A DNA stretch of 64,000 nucleotides from Halopseudomonas pelagia (GCF_009497895.1 NZ_CP033116.1:2418001-2482000); one strand, 5' to 3'. Shown: positions 1-9,176, counted from the stretch's first letter. Numbers and translations are program-made. The notes: a model not told the origin generated them from the sequence alone.

Positions 1-105
1 GATAAAAAGGCAAGTGTATCAGTAGTTTCCAAGCCCATGCAGGTTAGAATATGCGCTTGTCAGCAACCCGCTATCGAGCCGTATAAGCCCTCTGGAGGCA
101 TTGTC

Positions 106-1023
106 ATGACCGAGCACACCGCCCTCACCACCATCCGCGACCTGGTGCGCTGGGGTGTCAGCCGCTTTCATGAAGACGGGGTGTTTTTTGGCCACGGTTC
201 GGATAACGCCTGGGACGAAGCCCGGCTGCTGGTATTGCATGCGCTGTATCTGCCATGGGAAACGCCCGAAGAGTACATGGGCTGCAAAGTAACCGAGAGC
301 GAGCGTCAGTTGACCCTGGCGCTGCTGCAACGGCGGATAGAACAGCGCATTCCGGCGGCATACCTGACCGGGCAGGCCAGGTTTGCCGGTCTGGACTTTA
401 TCGTTGATGAGCGCGTATTGGTGCCGCGTTCGCCGATAGCCGAGCTGATCGCCCAACGCTTCCAGCCCTGGCTTGAGACGGAACCGACACGGATCCTGGA
501 TCTGTGCACGGGCAGTGGCTGCATCGGTATCGCCTGCGCTTATGCCTTCCCCGAAGCTGAAGTGCTGCTCGCCGATCTGTCCGCCGATGCGTTGGCGGTC
601 GCCGAGCTGAATATCGATGCCCATCAATTACAGAGCCGCGTAGAAGCACGCTGGTCGGATGGTTTTGAAGGCATGCCCGGCGAGCGATTTGACCTGATCG
701 TCAGTAACCCGCCCTATGTCGATGCCGAAGATATGGCCGAGTTACCTGACGAGTACATGCACGAGCCGGAAATGGGCCTGGCAGCCGGTCTGGATGGCCT
801 GGACCTGGTGCGCAGGATGCTCGCGCAGGCTGCAGATCATTTGACCGAGCAGGGCTTACTGGTGATAGAGGTCGGCAATAGCATGGTGCATGTGATGGCG
901 GAGTGGCCTGACGTGGATTTCGAATGGGTGAAATTCAGCCAGGGCGGGCATGGGGTCTTTATACTCAGCGCCAGGCAATGTCGGGAATATCAGGGCCTGT
1001 TTGCATCTCACCTCAGCTCATGA
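106..1023 (+). CDS. prmB: PrmB, ribosomal protein uL3 glutamine N5-methyltransferase
   Basis: A 305-residue class I SAM-dependent methyltransferase that methylates a glutamine of ribosomal protein L3 (uL3). The SAM-binding motif [11 protein letters not shown] lies near residues 131-141 and the glutamine-methylase signature NPPY at residues 201-204. The N-terminal helical domain of the PrmB/PrmC family precedes the Rossmann fold. I chose the ATG at 106 because CTGGAGG sits about 8 bases upstream; an upstream in-frame ATG at 37 would add 23 residues that are not family-like. The 3' end overlaps by 11 bases the convergent gene on the other strand. aroC follows downstream as in other pseudomonads. 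Confidence over PrmC comes from the N-terminal sequence and the aroC context. Confidence 0.93.
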   Translation: MTEHTALTTIRDLVRWGVSRFHEDGVFFGHGSDNAWDEARLLVLHALYLPWETPEEYMGCKVTESERQLTLALLQRRIEQRIPAAYLTGQARFAGLDFIVDERVLVPRSPIAELIAQRFQPWLETEPTRILDLCTGSGCIGIACAYAFPEAEVLLADLSADALAVAELNIDAHQLQSRVEARWSDGFEGMPGERFDLIVSNPPYVDAEDMAELPDEYMHEPEMGLAAGLDGLDLVRRMLAQAADHLTEQGLLVIEVGNSMVHVMAEWPDVDFEWVKFSQGGHGVFILSARQCREYQGLFASHLSS

Positions 1024-1798
1024 CCACCCAGAGCAGCATCAGCGCTTGGAATATCGCGAACACGATCAGACAGCCGATGGCGAAGCGCTGATTCATTTCA
1101 TTGTTCTTGAAATTATCGATTACCCGCTGGAACTGCGAAAGCTGCGCCTGCTGCTTGCGGTTCAACTGTTCCTGCTCGCGCAACTGGTTGAGAATGTCGC
1201 TGATTTGGATCGCGGCTACTTTTTCAGTATTCCAGCTACTGATCAAGCTACTGACTCGGTTGGCCTGGGCGCGTCCTGCAGTGCGCTCCTCGTTTGAATA
1301 GCTCAGATCAAATCCGGCACGCAGAAGCAACTTTTCCCGAATCAGCCGGCTTTCTTCGCTGCTGACTTCCTCCGCGTGCAACATGATCGGTGTGATCGAG
1401 TAGTCGCCGCAACTGCGCTGGCACCACTCGATAAGCTGGGCCAGTAAATAGCCGCCCAGGCCGCGCTGAGCAGGTTGCATGCGTACGTGCTCAAGTGGGC
1501 CAAAGCGCACGCGGCGGTTCTTGTGGTCAACCAGCACTTCCATCAGGTTGATATCATCGGTTTTGTTTTCACCGTCGGTATTGACCCTGAGACGGAATAA
1601 CTCCAGATGAGCCGCACGTTCCTGGATAAGCGTGACCCTGGCCAAGCGTTCGGCATGGGCGATCTGCCGGCCTTTATAGATGGGTTTGAGCTGTATCCAG
1701 TAAACGTCGGTAGGCCGGGCGCGGGCGAAAGGGTCGCGCGGCGCAGTAACGATTTTCTGCTCGTTGTTGTCCTGCTCTGAAGAGGTGACTTGATTCAT
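1013..1798 (-). CDS. GNAT-like domain protein with C-terminal coiled coil and membrane anchor
   Basis: About 261 residues. The central part resembles a GNAT acyltransferase: [18 protein letters not shown] matches the acyl-CoA loop region (R-x-x-G) and is followed by a helix with two cysteines and a typical late GNAT segment ([15 protein letters not shown]). After it come a Gln-rich predicted coiled coil ([20 protein letters not shown]) and one hydrophobic segment in the last 23 residues, so the protein is probably tail-anchored with its domain in the cytoplasm. ATG at 1798 is preferred because GGAA lies about 6 bases upstream; ATG 1804 and TTG 1813 are alternatives. A gene sits at the equivalent place beside prmB and aroC in other Pseudomonas, but I know no function. 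Substrate unknown. Confidence 0.75.
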   Translation of the reverse strand: MNQVTSSEQDNNEQKIVTAPRDPFARARPTDVYWIQLKPIYKGRQIAHAERLARVTLIQERAAHLELFRLRVNTDGENKTDDINLMEVLVDHKNRRVRFGPLEHVRMQPAQRGLGGYLLAQLIEWCQRSCGDYSITPIMLHAEEVSSEESRLIREKLLLRAGFDLSYSNEERTAGRAQANRVSSLISSWNTEKVAAIQISDILNQLREQEQLNRKQQAQLSQFQRVIDNFKNNEMNQRFAIGCLIVFAIFQALMLLWVVMS

Positions 1799-1883
1799 CG
1801 GCATTCCGAACAACAGTGGGCAATGGGTTATGAGGATATTTATCGGCCGTTAATCGGGATTCTGCAATGAAAATCTGCCTTGG

Positions 1884-2681
1884 TCACCACCAGCTACTTG
1901 CTGCTTGCCAGATCAGGCGCAGGGCCAATAGCGTTAACAGCAGGTTGAAGATCATGCCGAAGCGCTGGTCACTGATGCGCTTGAGCAGGTGCAAACCCGC
2001 CCAGGTACCCAAGGCGCCTGCTGCGATCATCAACAGAATCAGCCCCAGCCATTCGCCGAACACGAAGCCAGCGGCGCCGTAGACGATCGCCTTGGGCGCA
2101 TGTTGCAGGCTCATCGCCGCGGCAAAGGTAGCGACGGTAGACAGCCTCTCGCCTTCCTGTTGCTGCTTGATAAAGGCGGCGACCAGCGGCCCGGTCGCAC
2201 CCACAAACAGGCTTACGAAGGTGGTGAAGGTCGCGGCAATCATGGTGCCGGCCCGCCCGGTAGCCACCTTCGGAATCGCCGGCCCCCAGCACAGCAACAG
2301 GATAAAGCCCGCGATGCATAGCTGCACCAGTGGCAGCGGCAAGTCGACCAGAAACAGACTCGCCAGCCACGCGCCGATAATCACGCCGGGCAAGAACCAG
2401 AGAATGACGCGCCAGTTGATATGTCGGAAGGTCATTAGCGCGCGGTTGGCGTTGGAGCCGAATTGCACCATACCGTGAACGGGAATAATGGCTGCCGGAG
2501 GCATGACCAGCGCCATGATCGCCAACAGCAAGACGCCGCCGCCAATACCCATGGACGCGGTGAGCGCCGAGGTCAATATCGAGGAAATGATCAACAGTAC
2601 GATCACCAGGCCGGGGACACCGGCGGGTAACACAAGATCCAGTACTGCCTGCATGAATGCGTCCGTCAGGGGAAAACGCAT
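1884..2681 (-). CDS. TauE/SafE (DUF81) family membrane permease
   Basis: A 265-residue integral membrane protein with about eight hydrophobic segments and the family signature near the N-terminus ([24 protein letters not shown]), repeated in weaker form in the second half ([21 protein letters not shown]). Family members export or import small sulfur compounds such as sulfite or sulfoacetate, or other organic anions; nothing here fixes the substrate. The ATG at 2681 places the first helix about 20 residues in. It is transcribed away from aroC, and the GNAT-like gene follows on the same strand after about 85 bases. Confidence 0.85.
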   Translation of the reverse strand: MRFPLTDAFMQAVLDLVLPAGVPGLVIVLLIISSILTSALTASMGIGGGVLLLAIMALVMPPAAIIPVHGMVQFGSNANRALMTFRHINWRVILWFLPGVIIGAWLASLFLVDLPLPLVQLCIAGFILLLCWGPAIPKVATGRAGTMIAATFTTFVSLFVGATGPLVAAFIKQQQEGERLSTVATFAAAMSLQHAPKAIVYGAAGFVFGEWLGLILLMIAAGALGTWAGLHLLKRISDQRFGMIFNLLLTLLALRLIWQAASSWW

Positions 2682-2768
2682 AGCCTAGCGGCCTGCTGCC
2701 AGGCTGTCACCTGTCGAGAGGGAACGGTATACTTGGCAGCTTCGCTCACAAGACATCAGGTTGCGCGC

Positions 2769-3860
2769 ATGTCCGGAAATACCCTAGGCACTCTTTTTAC
2801 CGTGACCACTGCTGGTGAAAGCCATGGCCCGGCCCTGGTAGCTATTGTCGATGGGTGCCCGCCGGGGTTGGCGCTGGACGCCAGCGATCTGCAGCGCGAC
2901 CTCGATCGGCGCAAGCCCGGCACCAGCCGGCACACGACTCAGCGGCAGGAGCCGGACGAGGTGGAGATTCTCACCGGTGTGTTCGAGGGTAAAACCACCG
3001 GTTGCCCGATTGGTCTGCTGATTCGCAATACCGATCAGAAATCCAAGGATTACTCGGCGATCAAGGATACCTTCCGCCCAGCGCATGCCGATTACACCTA
3101 TCACCACAAATACGGTGTACGCGACTACCGTGGCGGTGGCCGTTCCTCCGCCCGGGAAACGGCCATGCGCGTAGCGGCAGGTGCGATCGCGCGCAAGTAT
3201 CTGGAAGGGCAGGGCATTGTCATCCGCGGCTACATGAGCCAGTTGGGGCCGATCGATATCCCATTCAAAAGCTGGGATGCGGTAGCAGACAACGCGTTTT
3301 TCAGCGCCGATCCTGACAAGGTGCCGGAGCTTGAAGCCTATATGGATCAGTTGCGCCGCGACCAGAACTCGGTCGGGGCGAAGATCACCGTGGTCGCGGA
3401 AGGCGTGCCGCCAGGTCTGGGTGAGCCGGTATTTGATCGTCTGGATGCCGAATTGGCTTACGCGCTGATGAGCATCAATGCAGTCAAGGGCGTCGAGATT
3501 GGTGCCGGTTTTGCGTCGGTGGCGCAGTTGGGCACGGAGCACCGTGATGAGCTGACTCCAGAAGGCTTCACCAGTAATAATGCCGGCGGTGTACTCGGGG
3601 GTATTTCCTCGGGTCAGCCTATTGTTGCGCATCTTGCGCTCAAACCCACCTCCAGTATTACCACGCCTGGCCGCTCGATTGACGTCAACGGCAATCCGGT
3701 GGATGTGATCACCAAGGGTCGACATGATCCCTGTGTAGGCATCCGCGCTACTCCCATTGCCGAGGCTATGATGGCTATGGTGCTGATGGACCATCTGCTG
3801 CGCCATCGCGCGCAGAACGCCGATGTCACCGTCACTACTCCGATACTCGGCCAGCTGTGA
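2769..3860 (+). CDS. aroC: Chorismate synthase
   Basis: 363 residues, the usual length for the bacterial monofunctional enzyme. It converts 5-enolpyruvylshikimate-3-phosphate to chorismate using reduced FMN, the last common step of aromatic amino acid synthesis. Signatures are clear: [18 protein letters not shown] at the N-terminus, the [20 protein letters not shown] block (about residues 121-142) and [19 protein letters not shown] (about 260-280). The start is ATG 2769, giving [10 protein letters not shown] as in orthologues; an upstream in-frame start at 2733 would extend it by 12 unlikely residues. It is followed after 29 bases by an MFS transporter, an arrangement also known from P. aeruginosa. 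Confidence 0.98.
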   Translation: MSGNTLGTLFTVTTAGESHGPALVAIVDGCPPGLALDASDLQRDLDRRKPGTSRHTTQRQEPDEVEILTGVFEGKTTGCPIGLLIRNTDQKSKDYSAIKDTFRPAHADYTYHHKYGVRDYRGGGRSSARETAMRVAAGAIARKYLEGQGIVIRGYMSQLGPIDIPFKSWDAVADNAFFSADPDKVPELEAYMDQLRRDQNSVGAKITVVAEGVPPGLGEPVFDRLDAELAYALMSINAVKGVEIGAGFASVAQLGTEHRDELTPEGFTSNNAGGVLGGISSGQPIVAHLALKPTSSITTPGRSIDVNGNPVDVITKGRHDPCVGIRATPIAEAMMAMVLMDHLLRHRAQNADVTVTTPILGQL

Positions 3861-3889
3861 GCGGCCGGGTTGTCTAGATTGAGGCGTTG

Positions 3890-5062
3890 ATGCTGCCTTA
3901 TTGGCGCCTCTCCGGTTTCTACTTCGCCTACTTCGCCTTGCTTGGCGGAGTAGCACCCTTTCTTGCGCTGTATTTTAATTATCTGGGTTACAACGCAGCG
4001 CGGATTGGCGAGCTGGTGGCCATCCCGATGCTGATGCGTTGCCTGGCACCCAATTTATGGGGCTGGTTGGGTGATGTCACCGGGCGGCGTTTGACGATCG
4101 TACGCCTGGGCGCCTTGTTTACCGCGCTGGCATTCACCGGAATATTTTATCGCCAGGATTACCTCTGGTTGGCAATGATCATGGCGCTGCACAGTTTTTT
4201 CTGGCACGCCGTGTTACCGCAGTTTGAAGCCATTACCCTGAGTCATCTGGGCGCCCAATCGTCGCGCTACAGCATGGTGCGATTGTGGGGCTCGGTTGGA
4301 TTCATCGCCACCGTAGTCGGCCTGGGCTGGCTACTGCAGATCCTCAGCCTGGATGTGTATCCGGTCGTCATGCTCGGTATCATGCTGGCCATTTTCTTCT
4401 GCAGCCTGACGGTGCCTGCGGCGCCGGTGACCAAGCTGCATCACACAGGGATACACACCGAAGGTTTTTTGCACGTGTTGCGCCGACCTGGTGTGCTGGC
4501 GTTTTTCCTTTGCGCCGGTCTGATGCAGTTCTCCCACGGGCCTTACTACACGTTTCTGACACTGCATCTGGAAGCCCTTGGCTACAGCCGCAGCGTGATT
4601 GGGTTGCTCTGGGCCCTTGGTGTGATCGCAGAAATTCTGCTGTTTCTGGTCATGGCCAAGGTGCTATCGCGCTTCACCCTCAAACAGCTATTGGTCACCA
4701 GCTTGCTACTCGCCGCCATACGCTGGCTGGTACTGGGGTCCTTGGCCGAGTATCTCAGTGCATTGCTGTTTGCCCAGCTGTTGCACGCGGCGACTTTTGG
4801 TTGTTTCCACGTAGCGGCAATCCATTTTATTCAACGCAGCTTCAACGACCGCTTGCAAGGCCAGGGCCAGGCGCTTTACGCGACATTGTCAGGTATGGGG
4901 GGAGCGCTCGGCGCGCTGTATGCCGGTTATAGCTGGAATACGATTGGCGCCTTCTGGACCTTCACCCTTGGTGGTTTGGCAGCTCTGCTTGCCGCGATCG
5001 TGTTGTTACGCTGTTTGCCCTCGGCCGGCATTGAGCAGGCTCGAGGTCATACTTTCAGCTGA
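3890..5062 (+). CDS. MFS transporter (HcaT/MFS_1-like)
   Basis: 390 residues with about twelve hydrophobic segments in two halves of six. The N-terminal stretch (PYWRLSGFYFAYFALLGGVAPFLALYF) and the internal VRLWGSVGFIATVVG motif are typical of the MFS_1-like/HcaT group related to sugar and aromatic acid symporters. Substrate unknown; the conserved position after aroC might suggest a metabolite related to aromatics, but that is a guess. The ATG at 3890 has GAGGCG immediately upstream; a TTG three bases earlier is less likely. It is codirectional with aroC and the mtnD-like gene. Confidence 0.88.
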   Translation: MLPYWRLSGFYFAYFALLGGVAPFLALYFNYLGYNAARIGELVAIPMLMRCLAPNLWGWLGDVTGRRLTIVRLGALFTALAFTGIFYRQDYLWLAMIMALHSFFWHAVLPQFEAITLSHLGAQSSRYSMVRLWGSVGFIATVVGLGWLLQILSLDVYPVVMLGIMLAIFFCSLTVPAAPVTKLHHTGIHTEGFLHVLRRPGVLAFFLCAGLMQFSHGPYYTFLTLHLEALGYSRSVIGLLWALGVIAEILLFLVMAKVLSRFTLKQLLVTSLLLAAIRWLVLGSLAEYLSALLFAQLLHAATFGCFHVAAIHFIQRSFNDRLQGQGQALYATLSGMGGALGALYAGYSWNTIGAFWTFTLGGLAALLAAIVLLRCLPSAGIEQARGHTFS

Positions 5063-5126
5063 CTGTCCGCTGCTAGCCAGGGCCTTTATACTGCCCCTAC
5101 ATTCCAAATAACAGGCGACGTCCAGG

Positions 5127-5666
5127 ATGAATATCCTCGCTGTCTATGATCACGACCAACTCCAGTTACCAGGCAAAGTACTGACCCATTCCGAGGATAT
5201 TGAGCCGTTGCTGACCGGCATGGGTGTGCGCCTTGAGCGTCTGCAACCGCGGCCTGCTCTAGGGCAGGATGATTCTGATCAGACCATTATCGCGACCTTT
5301 GAGCCGGTATTGGCTGCCAGTCAAACAGCGGGCCTCTTGCCCTGTATGCGGGTACAGCGAATGGAAGCGCTACCGGGTTATGCGAATGAAGCGCCGCACG
5401 CGGATGAGCAGCGTTTCGAGCAAGCTACAGCACGCCTGCAGGTGAGGGGCGCGGGTGTCGTCTGTTTGCATCAGGATCGCCAACTGTTGGTGTTGAGCTG
5501 TCGTCAGGGTGATTTGCTGACACTCCCTGCGCGCTTGGCCCATTGGTTTGTTCCCAGCGCCGGACAGCCCAGCCTGGTGATTCATGCGGCTGCGACGCAG
5601 CAAGCGCTGATCGCAGAGCGAACCGGTAATGATATTGCCAGCCGTTATCAGGTGCTTGAATTGTAA
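5127..5666 (+). CDS. Acireductone dioxygenase (MtnD)-like cupin lacking metal ligands
   Basis: 179 residues, the length of bacterial acireductone dioxygenase (ARD). Homology is visible at the N-terminus (PGKVLTHSEDIEPLL), the cupin core (CRQGDLLTLPARLAHWF, residues 125-141) and the C-terminus (TGNDIASRY, residues 166-174). Ungapped comparison with ARD puts the metal site HxHxxxE at residues 95-101, which here read QRFEQAT, so two of the histidines and the glutamate are gone; only the last ligand, His139, remains. In P. aeruginosa mtnB, mtnD and mtnC follow this MFS gene; here mtnB and mtnC are absent. The frame is intact with normal codon use, so it is probably expressed, but methionine-salvage activity is doubtful. 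ATG 5127 follows an AGGCGACGTCCAGG leader. Confidence 0.8.
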   Translation: MNILAVYDHDQLQLPGKVLTHSEDIEPLLTGMGVRLERLQPRPALGQDDSDQTIIATFEPVLAASQTAGLLPCMRVQRMEALPGYANEAPHADEQRFEQATARLQVRGAGVVCLHQDRQLLVLSCRQGDLLTLPARLAHWFVPSAGQPSLVIHAAATQQALIAERTGNDIASRYQVLEL

Positions 5667-5721
5667 AACCCTGGGCGCGCGCTTGAGCTATAGTAAAGAC
5701 CCATTGTAAAAGGAGCTTTAT

Positions 5722-5913
5722 ATGAATGTGAGCGTCGGTAACGGCTTTCTTGGTCTGGTTATTCTGATTTTGGATATCTGGGCGATCATCAATATCGTGC
5801 AGAGTAATGCCAGCACCGGCGCCAAGGTGTTGTGGGTGGTGTTGGTGCTGCTGCTTCCGGTAGTCGGCCTGATTATCTGGTTCTTTGCCGGCCCGCGCGG
5901 TGGAAAGGTTTGA
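5722..5913 (+). CDS. Small PLDc_N-type membrane protein
   Basis: A 63-residue protein with two hydrophobic helices (about residues 8-27 and 36-56) separated by a short polar loop, ending GPRGGKV. The pattern VLWVVLVLLLPVVGLIIWFFAGPR is the hallmark of the phospholipase D N-terminal-like (PLDc_N) domain, which occurs alone in many small proteins of unknown role in the inner membrane. AAGGAGC sits about 6 bases before the ATG. Its stop codon touches the start of the SDR gene (TGA then ATG with no gap), so the two are co-transcribed and likely translationally coupled. Confidence 0.85.
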   Translation: MNVSVGNGFLGLVILILDIWAIINIVQSNASTGAKVLWVVLVLLLPVVGLIIWFFAGPRGGKV

Positions 5914-6675
5914 ATGGAGTCTGAAAATCTTCCCGTGGCACTGGTTACCGGTGCCGCCAGAGGGATAGGTAAGGGCGTTGCCGCCAGTCTGCTGCGTGCA
6001 GGCTGGTCGGTAGTGCTCACCGATGTGGACGAGCCCGCGGGCCAGGCCGCCGCAGAAAAGCTGGCCCGGCTGGGTACTGTTGAATTCATTCCTATGGATG
6101 TGACCGATGAGGCGAGCGTGATGGCCTGCATCGAACGTATTGAAGGTGATTTTGGCCAACTTGATGGTCTGGTCAATAATGCCGGTATGGCTGACCCGGA
6201 CAATGGGCCGATCGAACAACTGAGCCTGGAGGCGTGGAATCGCAAGTTGGGGACCAATCTCACTGGCGCCTTTCTGGTAGCCAAGCACTGTATCCCCATG
6301 CTACGTGAAACCGGGGGTGCAATCGTTAATATAGCGTCCACGCGAGCGGTACAGTCTGAGGCGCATACCGAGGCCTACGCGGCCAGTAAAGGTGGCTTGG
6401 TCGCGCTGACACACGCACTGGCTGTCAGCTTGGGGCCGACCATCCGGGTTAACGCAGTGAGTCCGGGCTGGATAGATACGCGTGACAATGCCCAGCAACA
6501 AAGCGACCCCTTGCGTGCGGTCGATCATCAACAACACGCAGTAGGGCGTGTTGGCCAGCCTCGTGATATCGGTGCGTTGGTGGTGTTTTTGCTGGGACCA
6601 GCAGCGGGATTTGTAACCGGGCAAAATCTTGTTGCAGATGGCGGCATGACGCGGCAGATGATTTACGTAGAATAA
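5914..6675 (+). CDS. SDR family NAD(P)-dependent oxidoreductase
   Basis: 253-residue classical short-chain dehydrogenase/reductase. It shows the cofactor motif TGAARGIGKG near residues 12-21, NNAG near residues 88-91, the catalytic Ser in NIASTRAV, YAASKGG (Tyr and Lys of the active site, about residues 154-160) and the PG motif SPGWIDT. An acidic Asp after the second strand (VVLTDVDEP) suggests NAD preference. The C-terminus (GFVTGQNLVADGGMTRQMIYVE) is typical of the family. Substrate unknown. It directly abuts the PLDc_N gene. Confidence 0.9.
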   Translation: MESENLPVALVTGAARGIGKGVAASLLRAGWSVVLTDVDEPAGQAAAEKLARLGTVEFIPMDVTDEASVMACIERIEGDFGQLDGLVNNAGMADPDNGPIEQLSLEAWNRKLGTNLTGAFLVAKHCIPMLRETGGAIVNIASTRAVQSEAHTEAYAASKGGLVALTHALAVSLGPTIRVNAVSPGWIDTRDNAQQQSDPLRAVDHQQHAVGRVGQPRDIGALVVFLLGPAAGFVTGQNLVADGGMTRQMIYVE

Positions 6676-6703
6676 GATTTCTATCTCTTTCCGGCCAACC
6701 CCC

Positions 6704-7270
6704 ATGTTCTTGATTCGTTGCTGCCTTTTTGCTCTGGCTTTAGGGAGCTCGGGACTATTATTGGCCGATCCCTCGGCATGGGATGCGGTGCGTGAGGGCA
6801 GGGCGATGGTTATCCTGCGGCATGCCTACGCACCGGGTATCGGAGATCCCGATAACTTCAGCCTGAATGACTGCGCTACGCAGCGGAATCTGAATGCGCA
6901 GGGGCGAGAGGAGTCTAGACGCTGGGGTGATTACCTGCGTAAGCAGGGGCTGGGTTCCGCTACCGTGTATACCAGCCGTTGGTGTCGGGCAGTCGATACT
7001 GCAGAAGGCTTCAAGCTGGCACAAGTGCAGCTATTGCCGGAACTGGATTCGTTTTTTCAGGATCGAGCGAACGCTCAGGAACAAATGCAATCATTGCGCC
7101 GCTTTATCGCGGCCCTACCTGCAGGCGAGCCGGTCATCATGGTCAGTCATCAGGTGAATATCACGGCGTTGACCGGCGAGTTTCCGGGCTCTGGTGAAGC
7201 GCTGTTGCTAGCCCTGCCTTTAAGTGACCCTCCAATGCTACTCGCCAGAGTGCCAGCGCCGGAGTATTAG
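6704..7270 (+). CDS. Secreted histidine phosphatase family protein
   Basis: 188 residues beginning with a clear signal peptide (about 20 residues, likely cleaved near LLLADP), so the product is probably periplasmic. The branch-2-like histidine phosphatase core follows: VILRHAYAPG (RH catalytic motif, about residue 38), YTSRWCRAVDTAEGF, and MVSHQVNITAL carrying the second catalytic His. These enzymes remove phosphate through a phosphohistidine intermediate; the substrate cannot be told. The stop codon lies in the loop of a perfect 12-bp hairpin shared with the convergent fpr gene. Confidence 0.87.
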   Translation: MFLIRCCLFALALGSSGLLLADPSAWDAVREGRAMVILRHAYAPGIGDPDNFSLNDCATQRNLNAQGREESRRWGDYLRKQGLGSATVYTSRWCRAVDTAEGFKLAQVQLLPELDSFFQDRANAQEQMQSLRRFIAALPAGEPVIMVSHQVNITALTGEFPGSGEALLLALPLSDPPMLLARVPAPEY

Positions 7271-7282
7271 CCGGCGCTGGCA
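7251..7282. terminator. Hairpin between convergent phosphatase and fpr genes
   Basis: TGCCAGCGCCGG (7251-7262) pairs perfectly with CCGGCGCTGGCA (7271-7282) across an 8-base loop that contains the phosphatase stop codon. No long T run follows on either strand, so it may be a bidirectional barrier or mRNA 3'-end stabiliser rather than a strong intrinsic terminator. Confidence 0.55.
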
Positions 7283-7305
7283 TGGCGGTTTGGAGTGCAG
7301 TTGCT

Positions 7306-8079
7306 CTATTTTTCGACGAATGCCCGCTCGATTACATAGTGCCCCTGGTCGCCATGACGGGCTTCCTTGAAGCCGCGCTCATCGAGAATGGCGCAGAAAT
7401 CCTTGAGCATGCTTGGGCTACCGCACAGCATGAATCTGTCCTGCTCCAGATCAAAGGCGGGCAAACCGATATCGTCGAACAGCTTTCCGCTGGTCATCAG
7501 GTCCGTCAGGCGGCCCTGATTGCGAAACGGCTCCCGTGTCACAGTGGGGTAATAAATCAGTTTTTCCCTGATCTCTTCACCAAAGTATTCATGGTTAGGC
7601 AGCTCTTCGGTGATCAGATCCTGATAGGCCAGCTCGCGCACGTGTCGGCAACCGTGGGTGAGGATGACCTTGTCATACTGCTCGTAGGTTTCGGGATCCT
7701 GAATGATGCTGATAAAGGGTGCCAACCCAGTGCCGGTGCTGAGCAGGTAGAGGTTGCGTCCCGGTAACAGGTGATCCAGTACCAGCGTACCCGTGGGTTT
7801 ACGGCTGATGACGATCTGGTCGCCTTCGGCAATATTCTGCAGGCGAGATGTCAGCGGGCCGTCCGGCACCTTGATGCTGAAGAACTCCAGGGTGTCTTCA
7901 TAGTTGGGACTGGCAATACTGTAGGCGCGCATCAGCGGACGACCTTCGACTTCCAGCCCAATCATGATGAAATGGCCGTTCTTGAAACGAAAGCCCGGAT
8001 CCCGCGTCGTTCGGAAGCTGAACAGATTATCAGTCCAGTGGTGCACGCTGAGTACCGTTTCAGAATTGAAGCCCGCCAT
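7306..8079 (-). CDS. fpr: Ferredoxin--NADP+ reductase
   Basis: 257 residues with an FAD domain (RAYSIASPNYEDTLEFF, the FAD-binding RxYS motif) and an NADP domain (LLSTGTGLAPFISII, then LTHGCRHVRELAY and FMLCGSPSML). It ends FVEK as in bacterial subclass-A FPRs. The enzyme moves electrons between NADPH and ferredoxin or flavodoxin and helps in oxidative stress responses and Fe-S assembly. The ATG at 8079 is preceded by AGGGGG. It is divergent from the LysR gene finR, the same arrangement in which FinR activates fpr in pseudomonads (established for P. putida and P. aeruginosa). Confidence 0.95.
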   Translation of the reverse strand: MAGFNSETVLSVHHWTDNLFSFRTTRDPGFRFKNGHFIMIGLEVEGRPLMRAYSIASPNYEDTLEFFSIKVPDGPLTSRLQNIAEGDQIVISRKPTGTLVLDHLLPGRNLYLLSTGTGLAPFISIIQDPETYEQYDKVILTHGCRHVRELAYQDLITEELPNHEYFGEEIREKLIYYPTVTREPFRNQGRLTDLMTSGKLFDDIGLPAFDLEQDRFMLCGSPSMLKDFCAILDERGFKEARHGDQGHYVIERAFVEK

Positions 8080-8157
8080 TTAAATTCCCCCTATAAGACG
8101 TGAGATATAAAGCCTGGATACCTTTAACTTGCGTGCAGTGTAAGGGCTGGCTAACCT

Positions 8158-8203
8158 ATCGGTAAAACAAATAGTTTGGCTATATGTAAACGGAAAAACC
8201 GAT
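8158..8203. promoter_or_regulatory. Candidate FinR-binding region between fpr and finR
   Basis: The 125-base divergent gap holds an inverted repeat ATCGGT (8158-8163) and ACCGAT (8198-8203) flanking an A/T-rich core. It lies directly before the finR start. LysR proteins usually bind such sites in the shared promoter and repress their own gene; assignment to FinR is inference from position. Confidence 0.4.
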
Positions 8204-8204
8204 A

Positions 8205-9086
8205 ATGAAATACAGTTTCAGGCAGCTTGAAGTCTTTCTCGCCACTGCGACGCATGAAAATCTGACCCGGGCGGCCGAGAGCCTGGCCATGTCTCAGTCG
8301 GCCGCCAGTAGCGCGCTGCGGGATCTTGAACAGCAGTTCTCTGTGCAGTTGTTTGACCGTATTGGCAAACGTCTGCAGCTTAACGAGTTGGGCCATAACA
8401 TTCGGCCTCGGGTTGAAGCGTTGCTGGATCAGGCGCGCAGCCTCGAGCAGGCGATGGCTCGGCACGAGGAGCCGGGCCATCTGAAAGTCGGGGCCACTCT
8501 GAGTATCGGTAATTATCTCGCAGTGGAGATCATGGCCCAATACATGCTCGAGCAACCGGGCGCAAAAGTGCAGCTGCAGGTGGCCAACACTTCCACCATT
8601 GTTCAAAAGCTGCTTAATTTCGAGTTGGATATCGGTCTTATAGAAGGGGAGACGCAGCATACTGATCTGGAGATGCTGCCCTGGCGGGACGATGAGTTAG
8701 TGGTATTTTGTGCGCCCGATCACCCCTGGGCGGGCAAGCCTTGGCTGAATGATGAAGACCTGCTGGCGGCGCAATGGATTATTCGTGAACCAGGGTCGGG
8801 CACGCGCCAACATTTTGAGTGGGCCATGCATGGGTTGCTGCCGCAATTGCAGATCAAACTTGAGCTACAGCATACAGAGGCGATCAAGCGTGCAGTTGAG
8901 GCCGGGCTGGGCGTGGGTTGCCTGTCAGCGATTACCCTGGTGGAAGCCTTCCGCAGGGGCAGTCTGGTGCCGTTATCCGTGCCGCAGCGGGATTTCCGGC
9001 GGGGCTTCTACTTTGCATTGCATCGCAGCAAATTCCGAACGGCAGGATTGCAAAGCTGGCTGGAGTTATGCCGCGCGTCCGTTTGA
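8205..9086 (+). CDS. finR: LysR-type regulator FinR
   Basis: 293 residues: an N-terminal winged HTH (MKYSFRQLEVFLATATHENLTRAAESLAMSQSAASSALRDLE) and a substrate-binding domain from about residue 90. Identity with FinR comes from the divergent fpr neighbour and the distinctive SQSAASSAL recognition helix. In Pseudomonas FinR activates fpr under superoxide stress. The ATG at 8205 follows GGAAAAACCG, part of which is also the inverted repeat. Confidence 0.88.
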   Translation: MKYSFRQLEVFLATATHENLTRAAESLAMSQSAASSALRDLEQQFSVQLFDRIGKRLQLNELGHNIRPRVEALLDQARSLEQAMARHEEPGHLKVGATLSIGNYLAVEIMAQYMLEQPGAKVQLQVANTSTIVQKLLNFELDIGLIEGETQHTDLEMLPWRDDELVVFCAPDHPWAGKPWLNDEDLLAAQWIIREPGSGTRQHFEWAMHGLLPQLQIKLELQHTEAIKRAVEAGLGVGCLSAITLVEAFRRGSLVPLSVPQRDFRRGFYFALHRSKFRTAGLQSWLELCRASV

Positions 9087-9115
9087 AAAGTACCTCTAGG
9101 ATAAATCGCGTGCAC

Positions 9116-9160
9116 AAAAAAGCCTGACGTCATCACATGCTTGTGATTAAACGTCAGGCT
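9116..9160 (-). terminator. Rho-independent terminator of the glycine-zipper gene
   Basis: AGCCTGACGT (9121-9130) pairs with ACGTCAGGCT (9151-9160); inside, ATCACA and TGTGAT extend the stem around a TGCT loop. On the minus strand the stem is followed by six T residues (9121-9116), so it terminates the gene ending at 9177. On the plus strand, where finR ends, there is no T tract. Confidence 0.85.
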
Positions 9161-9176
9161 TAATGGGAGCTGCGTA

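Noticed and set aside
2784..3956. A 390-codon open frame antisense to aroC
   Set aside because: aroC is certain on the other strand; the antisense frame is His/Arg/Gly-rich shadow sequence without a family or RBS.
5425..6288. A long antisense frame across the mtnD-like, PLDc_N and SDR genes
   Set aside because: It crosses three convincing plus-strand genes and has shadow-type composition.
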